A stretch of DNA of 64,000 nucleotides from Synergistetes bacterium HGW-Synergistetes-1 (GTDB lineage Bacteria > Synergistota > Synergistia > Synergistales > Synergistaceae). This document shows, one piece after another, positions 32,891 through 40,736 of the stretch (positions are counted from its first letter, which is position 1; each line of letters opens with the position of its first letter). The stretch is from assembly GCA_002839185.1 (NCBI GenBank), contig PGXO01000001.1:1-64000 (forward strand), read 5' to 3'. Made by a program: the position numbers and the translations under genes. Under the pieces are notes generated by a model. That model was given only the letters and a program-made list of their open reading frames with translations. It did no database searches and had not been told where the DNA came from.

Positions 32891-33788
32891 AGGTATTGAT
32901 CATCCTATCTTTTTAAATGCATTAAGCAGGTTCGAGGATTACATCATGCTTGAGAGAGGATGCAGCGAAAACACACTGAAAGCCTATTCATCTGATCTCA
33001 AACAGTGGTATTTTTATTGCCAAAAGATGGAATTTGACCCGCTGGTCCTTAATTCGGACAATATTGCCAGATTTTTGAGAGAACAGTCTGCAAGGGGAAT
33101 GTCAAAGAGCACCGTCCAAAGAAACGGAGCGGTATTAAATTCCTTTGCCAGATATCTTGTTTATGACGGTGTAACTGAAAATATGCCAATGCTCGACCCT
33201 CTCCCCGCAAGAGATAAAATTCTTCCCCAGATAATGACAGAAGGAGAGATACAGCGCCTTATAAATGCATGTGAGGACAACACACCTATCGGAAAAAGGG
33301 ACAGGATTGCCATTGAACTCGCTTACGGTACAGGAATGAGGGCGTCAGAACTTTGCTCCCTGAAGCTTAAGGACATAGACAGAGGCGGAGGGCTTATCTT
33401 TACAAGAGGCAAAGGGGACAAGGAAAGATGTATACCCTATGTCGGCGGAGTAAGAAAAGTAGTTGATGAATACATAGACGAACACAGATCAAAACTTGAT
33501 AAACTCAAACAGCCCTGGCTCCTTCTGACCAAATCCGGGAGAAAAATGCGAAGGGAGTTTCTCTGGAGGCTCCTAAGGAAAAGAGGTCTCATCGCTGGAA
33601 TATCACCTTCACGTCTACATCCCCATGTATTGAGGCACACCTTTGCGACCCATCTTCTGAGAAAAGGAATGGATCAGAGGACTCTCCAGGAACTGCTCGG
33701 CCATTCTTCAATACTGACAACAGAAAAATATACTCACCTGGATCTTGAGATGAGAGATTTTTACGATAAATATTTTCCAAGAAGTTGA
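32880..33788 (+). CDS. xerD: XerC/XerD-family tyrosine recombinase
   Basis: A 302-residue tyrosine recombinase for chromosome dimer resolution. The N-terminal SAM-like domain (about 12-95; YIMLERGCSENTLKAYSSDL) precedes the catalytic domain with YGTGMRASELCSL (Arg I), LHPHVLRHTFATHLL (His-x-x-Arg), LLGHSSILTTEKYTHL (His and the Tyr nucleophile). Full-length and colinear with XerC/XerD; no transposase or phage neighbours, so a housekeeping role is likely. Whether it is the C or D partner, or a single-recombinase XerH-like system, cannot be told here. It ends 48 nt before the 11-bp repeat element. Confidence 0.9.
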   Translation: MQFEGIDHPIFLNALSRFEDYIMLERGCSENTLKAYSSDLKQWYFYCQKMEFDPLVLNSDNIARFLREQSARGMSKSTVQRNGAVLNSFARYLVYDGVTENMPMLDPLPARDKILPQIMTEGEIQRLINACEDNTPIGKRDRIAIELAYGTGMRASELCSLKLKDIDRGGGLIFTRGKGDKERCIPYVGGVRKVVDEYIDEHRSKLDKLKQPWLLLTKSGRKMRREFLWRLLRKRGLIAGISPSRLHPHVLRHTFATHLLRKGMDQRTLQELLGHSSILTTEKYTHLDLEMRDFYDKYFPRS

Positions 33789-33796
33789 AATAGCGC

Positions 33797-33830
33797 TGCG
33801 GCTTAGATCATGCCACGTGAAGTTGCCGCA
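33797..33830 (+). other. Hairpin between the recombinase gene and the repeat element
   Basis: TGCGGC (33797-33802) pairs with GCCGCA (33825-33830) across a 22-nt loop. No T-run follows. Confidence 0.35.
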
Positions 33831-33836
33831 GGAGCG

Positions 33837-34261
33837 GGCGAGCAATAGGCAAGCGGTCGGCTAGCAATTGGCAAGTAATTGTTTCAGGACAAAGCTAAGC
33901 AATTGCTAAGCGGTCGCTAAGCGATTGTAGAACCTTAAGAACCGGTCACTCTCTTTCGTTCCCGCACGTATCGGGAATCAAGAGTCTTGTAACTTATGCC
34001 ATTACTAGCATTTATAGATTTAAACAGAAGACACTGGATCCCGGCTCACGGCCAGAGAGCCAACGAGTTGCGAGTTGCGCGAATCGGCTGGTAGTTACAC
34101 CAGGTGCATACCGGGAAGACAGGAAGAGAAGCATACCGGGATAACAGAATATGGAAGCATAGTTGGATAATGAGGTAAAATTTTATAAGGTTCTACAACT
34201 GCTCAGCAACTGCTTAGCCATCGCTCAGCAACTGCTCAGCCGATTTTAACGACTGCTTGCC
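33837..34261. repeat. Intergenic element with inverted ends made of 11-bp tandem units
   Basis: Left end: four units GGC(G/A/T)AG(C/T)... at 33837-33880, a 13-nt break, three GCTAAGC units at 33894-33926 (GCTAAGCAATT, GCTAAGCGGTC, GCTAAGCGATT), then GTAGAACCTTA (33927-33937). Right end, read on the minus strand: one outer GGCAAGCAGTC unit (34251-34261), a 10-nt break, four inner GCTGAGC/GCTAAGC units (34197-34240), then GTAGAACCTTA (34186-34196). Both ends thus run outer units, break, inner units, junction, in mirror image. The 248-nt interior has a TTCCCG / CGGGAA hairpin (33959-33977), a GGCTC / GAGCC hairpin (34043-34061) and GCATACCGGGA twice (34106, 34131). No open reading frame of note. 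I read it as a non-autonomous mobile or structural repeat. Confidence 0.75.
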
Positions 34262-34288
34262 GGTCTTTAAAACTAAGGAGTGAAGGAT

Positions 34289-35113
34289 ATGCTTTATTCA
34301 GAGAAAATGTCCGAGGCGATCAAATTCCTTTCAGCAAAGACAGGCCAAAAACCAGAGAGAGCAATAATACTTGGTTCCGGGCTTGGCAGCCTTGCGGAAA
34401 GCATAGAAGACCCTATAGTGATATCATATCAGGATATTCCATACTGGCCGAGGTCGACAGCTCCGGGGCATGCAGGAAAACTGATCTTCGGGACCCTTGA
34501 GGGCACACCTACAGTTATTATGCAGGGGAGGGTACATTATTACGAAGGATATACGATGGAAGAAGTCGTCTTCCCCGTAAGAGTACTTGGCGAACTTGGC
34601 ATAAAGTCTTTGATAGTTACAAACGCGTCCGGCGGGATAAATACCGACATACCTCCCGGTGGTATAGTAGCTATCCAGGATCACATCAATCTTATGGGCA
34701 CGAATCCCCTTATCGGAGAGAACGATGATGATATGGGACCGCGTTTTCCCGACATGACCGAGGCATACGACAGGGAATATATCCAAAAACTTGAGGCTGC
34801 TGCGGAAAAAGAAAACATTAGTCTTAATAAGGGTACATATATTGCTTTTTCAGGCCCATCATTCGAGACCCCTGCAGAAATAAGGATGGCCGAAGCCCTC
34901 GGAGCCGACATCGTCGGCATGTCGACAGTCCCTGAAGTTATCACTGCAAACCACATGGGGATAAGGGTATGCGGCATATCCTGTGTTGCGAACGCCGCGG
35001 CAGGCATATCCAAAAACAAGCTCACCCATCAGGAAGTCCTTGATACAATGAAAAACAGCTCTGCTTCAATATGCAGGCTGATATCCGCCTTTCTGAGGGA
35101 GATCAGCGAATGA
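34289..35113 (+). CDS. punA: Purine-nucleoside phosphorylase
   Basis: PNP (274 residues) of the trimeric family; phosphorolysis of guanosine, inosine and deoxy forms. Motifs: GSGLGSLAE (phosphate Ser), GHAGKLIFG, VMQGRVHYYEGY, TNASGGI, and purine-site GPSFETPAEIRM followed by VGMSTVPEVITANHMG with the base-binding Asn. AAGGAG (34275-34280) selects ATG 34289 rather than GTG 34280. It overlaps the next gene (ATGA) in a nucleoside-salvage pair. Members of this family also include methylthioadenosine phosphorylases, but the Asn and Glu pattern favours 6-oxopurines. Confidence 0.94.
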   Translation: MLYSEKMSEAIKFLSAKTGQKPERAIILGSGLGSLAESIEDPIVISYQDIPYWPRSTAPGHAGKLIFGTLEGTPTVIMQGRVHYYEGYTMEEVVFPVRVLGELGIKSLIVTNASGGINTDIPPGGIVAIQDHINLMGTNPLIGENDDDMGPRFPDMTEAYDREYIQKLEAAAEKENISLNKGTYIAFSGPSFETPAEIRMAEALGADIVGMSTVPEVITANHMGIRVCGISCVANAAAGISKNKLTHQEVLDTMKNSSASICRLISAFLREISE

Positions 35114-36417
35114 CCTTCAACGTTATCGAATTCATAGAAAAGAAAAGGGACGGACTGAGACACTCGGAGAAAGAACTGCAGGCTTTTATAAATACAGTTA
35201 TGCTTGGTGGAATCCCGGATTATCAGATCTCTGCCTGGCTGATGGCCGCTTTTCTGAACGGGCTGGACGATGATGAACTGATGCATTTCACACAGGCACT
35301 TGCTCATTCAGGGGAGACTCTGAACTACCCGCCGGAGGAGAGGATCATAGACAAGCACAGCACGGGCGGAGTAGGAGACAAAACCACCCTTGTCCTTATC
35401 CCTCTTGTTGCTGCCTGCGGTTCCAGGATCTCGAAGCTAAGCGGTCCCGGCCTTGGATATACCGGGGGAACTATAGACAAGCTTGAGTCGATCCCGGGAA
35501 TGAATATGCACCTAACCGAAACTGAGTTCAGAGATCAGGTCAACAGCATCGGATGTGCTATCTCCGGCCATTCTCACAAGCTTGCGCCTGCTGAAGGAAA
35601 ATTTTACAAACTTAGGGACGTAACAGGGACTGTCCCCTCGATCCCTCTGATAACAGCCAGCATTGTCAGCAAGAAACTGGCCGGCGGAGCTTACGGTTAT
35701 CTTTTCGATGTCAAGTGCGGAAGCGGTGCCTTTATGAAAGACATCGGTGAGGCCAGAAAGCTGGCACAAAAACTTGTCGATATTTCCAAAAAGCTGGGAA
35801 AGGTATGCGTCTCGGTCATTACTGATATGGAACAGCCTCTTGGCGAGTGGGTGGGAAATTCAGCGGAAGTCTGTGAGGCGATAGAGGTCCTTTCCGGAAA
35901 GGGGCCGTCGGATACCCGTGAACTCTGCTTAACTCTTGCGGCTTACATGTTAAATATGTCAGGCAGGGCAAACACATTCGAGGAAGGTTTAAAGATCTCT
36001 TCAAAAGCCCTTGATGACGGATCAGCCCTTAAAAAATTTGAAGAGCTGATAATCGCGCAAAAGGGAGACAGCGCAGTGATAAGCGAACCTGAAAAGGTAC
36101 TCCCAAAAGCATCTTCAACTTATGATATAAGGTCAGACAGAGATGGATATCTCTCAAAACTTGACGCCCTTCTTGTTGGGGAAGGACTAAGGGCATTGGG
36201 CGGAGGCAGGCTTACCCAGGAGGATACGATCGATCCGTCTGTAGCGATCCGTCTGCTCCACAAGGTCGGAGACAAGATGTCCGAAGATGATGTTCTTCTG
36301 AAGATATACTATAATCAGGAAAAACAGCTCCGGGAATCTCTCCCTTATGTTGAAAAATGCTGGAAAGTAAGCGACAGCGCCGAGATAAGAAAGCTTATAA
36401 TTGACACGGTGCGTTAA
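35110..36417 (+). CDS. pdp: Pyrimidine-nucleoside phosphorylase
   Basis: Product of 435 residues of the thymidine/pyrimidine phosphorylase family. The N-terminal helical domain (about 1-70) is followed by KHSTGGVGDKTTLVLIPL, the phosphate-binding signature, then KLSGPGLGYTGGTIDKLESI and DVKCGSGAFM. The C-terminal domain (about 340-430) completes the fold. Sequence around the Lys/Arg/Ser base site does not let me separate DeoA (thymidine-specific) from Pdp (uridine plus thymidine); the 435-residue length fits Pdp. Coupled to punA by ATGA overlap, giving a two-gene nucleoside salvage unit. Confidence 0.9.
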   Translation: MTFNVIEFIEKKRDGLRHSEKELQAFINTVMLGGIPDYQISAWLMAAFLNGLDDDELMHFTQALAHSGETLNYPPEERIIDKHSTGGVGDKTTLVLIPLVAACGSRISKLSGPGLGYTGGTIDKLESIPGMNMHLTETEFRDQVNSIGCAISGHSHKLAPAEGKFYKLRDVTGTVPSIPLITASIVSKKLAGGAYGYLFDVKCGSGAFMKDIGEARKLAQKLVDISKKLGKVCVSVITDMEQPLGEWVGNSAEVCEAIEVLSGKGPSDTRELCLTLAAYMLNMSGRANTFEEGLKISSKALDDGSALKKFEELIIAQKGDSAVISEPEKVLPKASSTYDIRSDRDGYLSKLDALLVGEGLRALGGGRLTQEDTIDPSVAIRLLHKVGDKMSEDDVLLKIYYNQEKQLRESLPYVEKCWKVSDSAEIRKLIIDTVR

Positions 36418-36467
36418 TTCGAAGTTGAAATTAATGGCTGTTTCTGCTAATCTACGACAGTCCACAT

Positions 36468-36564
36468 GGAGGCGAGTTTCAGCTGGTGCTGGGCCCGGAC
36501 TTCAAATCCGGTGGGGGTCGGTAACGCCGGTCCCGGTGTGTTCGATTCGCACACGCCTCCGCCA
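36468..36564 (+). tRNA. selC: tRNA-Sec, anticodon TCA
   Basis: A 97-nt tRNA with the anticodon loop CTTCAAA (36500-36506; TCA at 36502-36504), a 6-bp D stem (TTCAGC / GCTGGG), a long variable arm, TTCGATT T-loop and encoded GCCA end. These are the marks of bacterial tRNA-Sec. The acceptor pairs GGAGGCG with CGCCTCC; the eighth pair typical of this tRNA would be A75-A53 opposed, an apparent mismatch. It implies UGA recoding to selenocysteine in this organism. No selA/selB or clear selenoprotein is seen in this window. Confidence 0.93.
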
Positions 36565-36574
36565 TGTATATTAT

Positions 36575-36602
36575 GCCCTGCACTCAGTGCGGGGCTTTTT
36601 GT
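36575..36602 (+). terminator. Terminator after tRNA-Sec
   Basis: GCCCTGCAC and GTGCGGGGC form a 9-bp stem with loop TCA, followed by TTTTT. Confidence 0.9.
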
Positions 36603-36634
36603 GTTATTATAAATTCTCGTAAGGGTGGGATATT

Positions 36635-37255
36635 ATGTTTATAACCTTTGAGGGAATAGACGGTTCAGGAAAATCGACTCAGGCATCTTTATTCTGGAAA
36701 TGGCTGGTCGAAGATAAAAAACGTGATGCCCTCCTTACCAGAGAACCTGGAGGATGGCCCGGCGGTGATGTGCTTCGCGAGATCGTGATCAGCGGAAAAC
36801 TGAAACACGACTGGAGCGAGGCTTACTTGTTCATGCTTGACAGGGCAGAACACATTGCTTCTGTAATACAGCCCGCCATTGACTCAGGCAGGGACATAGT
36901 CTGCGAAAGGTACCACGATTCGACCCTTGCATATCAGATATGGGGCAGGGGACTGCCTCTTGAGATATTTGACGAACTTGCAAGGTTATCAGCTTTCCCT
37001 GTACCAGACCTTACCATCCTCTTCGACATAACTCCCGTGAGTGCTTTGAAGAGGGCAAAGTCAAGGGGAGACCTGGATTCGTTCGAGAGTGAAGGAGTAT
37101 CCTTCATGACGAAAATTCGTGATGGATATCTTGCCCTTTCGAAACGTGACCCTAAAAGATGGATCGTTATTGAATGCGCTGAAAAGAACACTGCTGAGAT
37201 TTTTGAAGAGATCACAAGATCTGTCATCTCAAGGGGGCTCTTCTGTGATCAATGA
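36635..37255 (+). CDS. tmk: Thymidylate kinase
   Basis: Tmk (206 residues) phosphorylates dTMP. P-loop FEGIDGSGKSTQ at residues 4-15, the DRX-type motif as RYHDSTLAYQIWGRGLP, and LTREPGGWPGG. The LID region is short. AGGGTGGG upstream supports ATG 36635. It overlaps holB by 11 nt, the usual tmk-holB arrangement, followed by ricT and then ftsY. Confidence 0.93.
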   Translation: MFITFEGIDGSGKSTQASLFWKWLVEDKKRDALLTREPGGWPGGDVLREIVISGKLKHDWSEAYLFMLDRAEHIASVIQPAIDSGRDIVCERYHDSTLAYQIWGRGLPLEIFDELARLSAFPVPDLTILFDITPVSALKRAKSRGDLDSFESEGVSFMTKIRDGYLALSKRDPKRWIVIECAEKNTAEIFEEITRSVISRGLFCDQ

Positions 37256-37988
37256 CGCCATCTCTATCCTTGAGTCTTCACAGGGATGGAAAGACATAAC
37301 TTCTGCTGTAGGAATGAAAAGGTGTCCGCAGTCGGTGGCTGTTGCTCTTCCTGAGATAATGCAGAAAATGTTTGTAGAGAATTACGGCAGGCTGATACTT
37401 GGCGATAGTCCTGTCTGGAAAGAAGGAAGCCACCCTGATCTTATACATGCCGGCAAACACCTTGTCCCTCCTTCAATTGACGAATGCAGGACCCTGCAGG
37501 GGGAACTCGCACTCCATCCTCTGGTATCAGACAGAAGGATGGCAGTAATATGGTGTGCGGAGAAACTCTCTCTTGAGGCTTCAAACAGCCTCCTGAAACT
37601 TACGGAGGAACCTCCTGAACATGGTTGTATCCTGTTTGTTTCTGATGAAGATAAACTTATACCTACGATAAAAAGCCGGGTATGGTCTGTTCGTATTGAA
37701 TTGCCGGTAGAAATTGCACAAGCAAAGCCGTACCCGCTTTCTGACGAAGAATGGGCAGAATGGATAGCCTCAGGAAGAAAAAAGGATCCTGAGATATTAT
37801 ATCTTGAGATAGGAAGCTGGATAAGGGATCTTTCGGAAAAAGGAAAATTCAGAGAGGCGGCAGACCTTGATTCCCTTGTACGGCTGATGGGATCAAAGAG
37901 GCTTTCTGTGCCGATGATACAGGATCTGACCTACATGGTCATAAAGGAGGGTGTTCCCTGTGAACAAATATTTAGCAATTTACGGTAA
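37245..37988 (+). CDS. holB: DNA polymerase III delta-prime-like subunit
   Basis: Product of 247 residues resembling the C-terminal AAA+ portion of the clamp-loader delta' subunit: EKLSLEASNSLLKLTEEPPEHGC is the diagnostic stretch (SNALLKTLEEPP in other species), followed by FVSDEDKLIPTIKSRVW (sensor 1 and SRC-like region, here SRV). It is shorter than typical HolB (about 330) and lacks a recognisable Walker A and zinc module; delta' is catalytically inactive in any case. GTG 37245 has AAGGGGG 7 nt upstream and gives a start inside tmk. Position between tmk and ricT supports the call. Confidence 0.83.
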   Translation: MINDAISILESSQGWKDITSAVGMKRCPQSVAVALPEIMQKMFVENYGRLILGDSPVWKEGSHPDLIHAGKHLVPPSIDECRTLQGELALHPLVSDRRMAVIWCAEKLSLEASNSLLKLTEEPPEHGCILFVSDEDKLIPTIKSRVWSVRIELPVEIAQAKPYPLSDEEWAEWIASGRKKDPEILYLEIGSWIRDLSEKGKFREAADLDSLVRLMGSKRLSVPMIQDLTYMVIKEGVPCEQIFSNLR

Positions 37989-39228
37989 GCCAAGGTATCT
38001 TGGCATTTTAGAATACAGTACCGAAGAGCCTATCGCGAAAGGCGAGACAGTAGTGGCAGAATCACACAGGGGAGAGGAACTGGCAGTAATAGCAGGCATT
38101 TTGACCCCTGAGCAGGAGGCCGAATACAGACTTCTGAGAAACGCTGCAGAACATGGGGATTCTGCATCCAAGACAGCGGAACCGCTTGTCACAGATCTTA
38201 CTTTCATATCCTTTGCATCTGATGAGGATATTGAGACAGGCGACCTCTACAGGGAAGAAGAAAAGGGCATCCTGAAAAGTGCTATTGAGTTACTCAAACC
38301 GCACGAGCTGGAAATGAAACTGATCGACGTTGAGTTCTTACGGCACAGAAGGAAGCTGTTTTTTTATTTTTCTTCTGAACAAAGGGTGGATTTCAGGGCA
38401 TACGTCCGTGATCTTGCAAGGGAGTTCAAAACAAGGATAGAACTCAGGCAGATAGGCGTTCGTGATGAAGCCAAAATCATCAAGGGCATAGGACCTTGCG
38501 GTCAGCCGTGCTGCTGCAGCTACTGGCTCAACCAGTTCGCTCCCATATGCATAAAAATGGTCAAGGAACAAAACCTTGCCCTTAACCCTGCAAAGATTTC
38601 GGGCATTTGCGGCAGGCTGATGTGCTGCATGTGCTATGAACACAATGTTTACAGGGAACTGTGGGAAAAACTTCCAAATCCGGGCACAAAAATAAAGACC
38701 CCGAACGGGAACGTCGTCGTATCAGGAGTTGAAATACACACAAACAGCGTCCGGTGCTACGTGCCTTCAAGAGGAGAGATAAAGATCCCTATCGAGAAGT
38801 TTGATGAATTCAAGGAGACTGTCGTCTCCGGCAAGGACTGGATAATAGCAGGTGAAACGGAAGATGTCGCACAGCCCAGGTCAAGCATGAAACTGCCTGA
38901 AAGTTATGCCGGCACTGATACAAAAGTTCGCAGGGGAAAAGATGACGGCAGGAAAGAAAAGAGAAAAGAGAAAGAAGATAAAGATCAGACTCCTTCCGTA
39001 GAAGGCAAAACTTTCAAAAAGAAGAGAAGACCGCGAAAGCTTCCTGCAGGACTTAAAGATCAGCCAAAAGAGGCAGTAAATAAGGAAAGCATCAAAAAAC
39101 CACCTGTCTCACCAATAAAAGAAAAAGAGGGCGAAAAAACAGAAACTGTGAAACAAAAACCACGACGCCCCAGGCGGAGAAGATCCGGAGCAAAAAAATC
39201 TGAAAGACCCGCCGTTGTTGAGGAATAG
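37960..39228 (+). CDS. ricT: PSP1-domain protein RicT (YaaT family)
   Basis: Product of 422 residues. The PSP1 domain (about 60-150) is followed by a Cys-rich part, GPCGQPCCCSYWL and GRLMCCMCYEHN (about 176-232), which in RicT binds iron-sulfur clusters with RicA and RicF to promote RNase Y-dependent mRNA maturation. Residues from about 300 are Lys/Arg-rich and low-complexity (KDQTPSVEGKTFKKKRRPRK and more), a tail much longer than in Bacillus and likely to contact RNA or ribosomes (inference). GTG 37960 has AAGGAGG 9 nt upstream. holB-ricT adjacency is the classical context. Confidence 0.9.
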   Translation: MNKYLAIYGKPRYLGILEYSTEEPIAKGETVVAESHRGEELAVIAGILTPEQEAEYRLLRNAAEHGDSASKTAEPLVTDLTFISFASDEDIETGDLYREEEKGILKSAIELLKPHELEMKLIDVEFLRHRRKLFFYFSSEQRVDFRAYVRDLAREFKTRIELRQIGVRDEAKIIKGIGPCGQPCCCSYWLNQFAPICIKMVKEQNLALNPAKISGICGRLMCCMCYEHNVYRELWEKLPNPGTKIKTPNGNVVVSGVEIHTNSVRCYVPSRGEIKIPIEKFDEFKETVVSGKDWIIAGETEDVAQPRSSMKLPESYAGTDTKVRRGKDDGRKEKRKEKEDKDQTPSVEGKTFKKKRRPRKLPAGLKDQPKEAVNKESIKKPPVSPIKEKEGEKTETVKQKPRRPRRRRSGAKKSERPAVVEE

Positions 39229-39239
39229 GAGGCAAGCAA

Positions 39240-40169
39240 TTGGATCTTTTTAAAAACCTGGCAAATAAGCTTAAAAATACAGGAAATAAATGGACACAGG
39301 GCATATCGAACCTATTTTCAGATGAACCGATATCTGATGTATTCTGGGATGATCTGGAAGAATTGCTGATCCTTGGTGATGTTGGGATAGACCTTACGGA
39401 AACACTGATAAAGAGGCTCAAACAAAGGGCAATAGACGAGAGAATATCAAAGACATCTGAGCTTAGGGCAGTTTTTTCTAAGTTACTTATAGACCAGCTC
39501 CAGGAAGTTAAAGGAATGGGAGCCCCGCTGGACGTAAGCAGCAAACCGGCGGTAATACTAATGATCGGCGTTAACGGAAGCGGAAAAACGACGACTGCGG
39601 GAAAGCTTGCTGCGCAGTTTAAAAAAGAAGGAAAAAAGGTCCTGCTCGCTGCTGCCGATACATTCAGAGCGGCAGCTATCGAACAGCTCAAGGCATGGGG
39701 CGAAAGGACCGATGTCCGCGTTATAGCACAAAGTCAGGACAGCGATCCTGCGGCTGTGGTCTTTGACGCTATAATGGCGGCAAAGGCAGGCAGCTACGAT
39801 GTTATCATTGCAGATACTGCCGGAAGGCTCCACACAAAATCCAACCTCATGGAAGAGCTTGCCAAAGTCTACAGGATAGTTAAACGCGAAATACCTGAAG
39901 GACCCGCAGAAGCGTTAATAGTCCTTGACGCTGTAACGGGTCAGAACGGTTTCATGCAGGCTGAGACTTTCAGTAAAGTTATGCCGGTGACAGGAGTTGT
40001 CCTTACAAAATTCGACAATACATCGAAGGGCGGAATAATACTCGCAATCGCCGAAAAACTCAGGATGCCGATCAGGTATGTTGGGTTGGGCGAGGGAGTC
40101 GACGACCTTCAGCTCTTTGACCCAAAGACCTTCATAGAGACACTCCTCGACGTAGAAAACCATGACTGA
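39240..40169 (+). CDS. ftsY: Signal recognition particle receptor FtsY
   Basis: FtsY (309 residues), the membrane-associated SRP receptor GTPase. It consists of the NG domain only, without the acidic A domain of Escherichia. N domain about 1-90; G1 GVNGSGKTTTAGKLA near 108, then AADTFRAAAIEQLK, DTAGRLHTKSNLM and TKFDNTSKGG. An amphipathic N-terminal helix (LFKNLANKLKN) is present for membrane contact. TTG 39240 has AGGAGG 7-8 nt before it. The end overlaps the DUF4416 gene by 8 nt. Confidence 0.96.
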   Translation: MDLFKNLANKLKNTGNKWTQGISNLFSDEPISDVFWDDLEELLILGDVGIDLTETLIKRLKQRAIDERISKTSELRAVFSKLLIDQLQEVKGMGAPLDVSSKPAVILMIGVNGSGKTTTAGKLAAQFKKEGKKVLLAAADTFRAAAIEQLKAWGERTDVRVIAQSQDSDPAAVVFDAIMAAKAGSYDVIIADTAGRLHTKSNLMEELAKVYRIVKREIPEGPAEALIVLDAVTGQNGFMQAETFSKVMPVTGVVLTKFDNTSKGGIILAIAEKLRMPIRYVGLGEGVDDLQLFDPKTFIETLLDVENHD

Positions 40170-40725
40170 TCAGGAATGCGGCAGGAGTGAAAGGAAAGAT
40201 AGACATCCAAGAGATCCCCTTGTAAAAAAGATCGTAGCGCTTCTGGTCCCCAGGGGAGAAATGGATATATTCAACAACGCGAGGGAACTCCTTTTTGATG
40301 CATGGGGAGAACCTGAGCGCATGAGTCCCTTAATACCGTTCACATGGACTAATTATTATGAAGATATCGCTCCGGAACTCGACAGGTGTTTCTTTTCTTA
40401 TCCCGGCCTTTTCAACATGTCAGACCTTCCCGACTGGAAGATCCTGACATGCAGTCTTGAAAAGGCGACCGGATCAACAAGAAGGGTGAACCTTGACCCG
40501 GGGACAATTGACGGAGCAAGATTGCTGCTTGCTTCAACGAAAGGTCAGGCACACAGGATATACCTCAGGGACGGTATTTTTGCAGAGGTCACACTTTGCA
40601 GAAGGAAGGGCAGATGGGAAAGCTTTTTCTATACCTTCCCTGACTTTAAAAGCGGAGCTTATTTTGAATGGCTTGAAACAGTGCGCGAAGACTGGAAAAA
40701 AGAAAAGAAAAGCGTTGATTTATAG
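40162..40725 (+). CDS. DUF4416 family protein
   Basis: A 187-residue protein of the DUF4416 family, function unknown. The conserved core is seen as PFTWTNYYEDIAPELDRCFFSY, RRVNLDPGTIDGARLLLAS, and KGQAHRIYLRDGIFAEVTL, ending with FFYTFPDFKSGAYFEWL. It has no membrane segment. It overlaps ftsY at the start and lies 11 nt before purB, so it is in the same transcript. The organisms that carry it are mostly anaerobes, but no function follows from that. Confidence 0.85.
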   Translation: MTDQECGRSERKDRHPRDPLVKKIVALLVPRGEMDIFNNARELLFDAWGEPERMSPLIPFTWTNYYEDIAPELDRCFFSYPGLFNMSDLPDWKILTCSLEKATGSTRRVNLDPGTIDGARLLLASTKGQAHRIYLRDGIFAEVTLCRRKGRWESFFYTFPDFKSGAYFEWLETVREDWKKEKKSVDL

Positions 40726-40736
40726 GGGGTATTTAA

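Noticed and set aside
33837-34261. CRISPR-like array
   Set aside because: Units are only 11 bp, directly adjacent with no spacers, degenerate, and arranged in two opposed arrays; no cas genes nearby.
33789-34288. dif site near the xer gene
   Set aside because: No 28-bp sequence with 11-6-11 layout resembling known dif sites was found.
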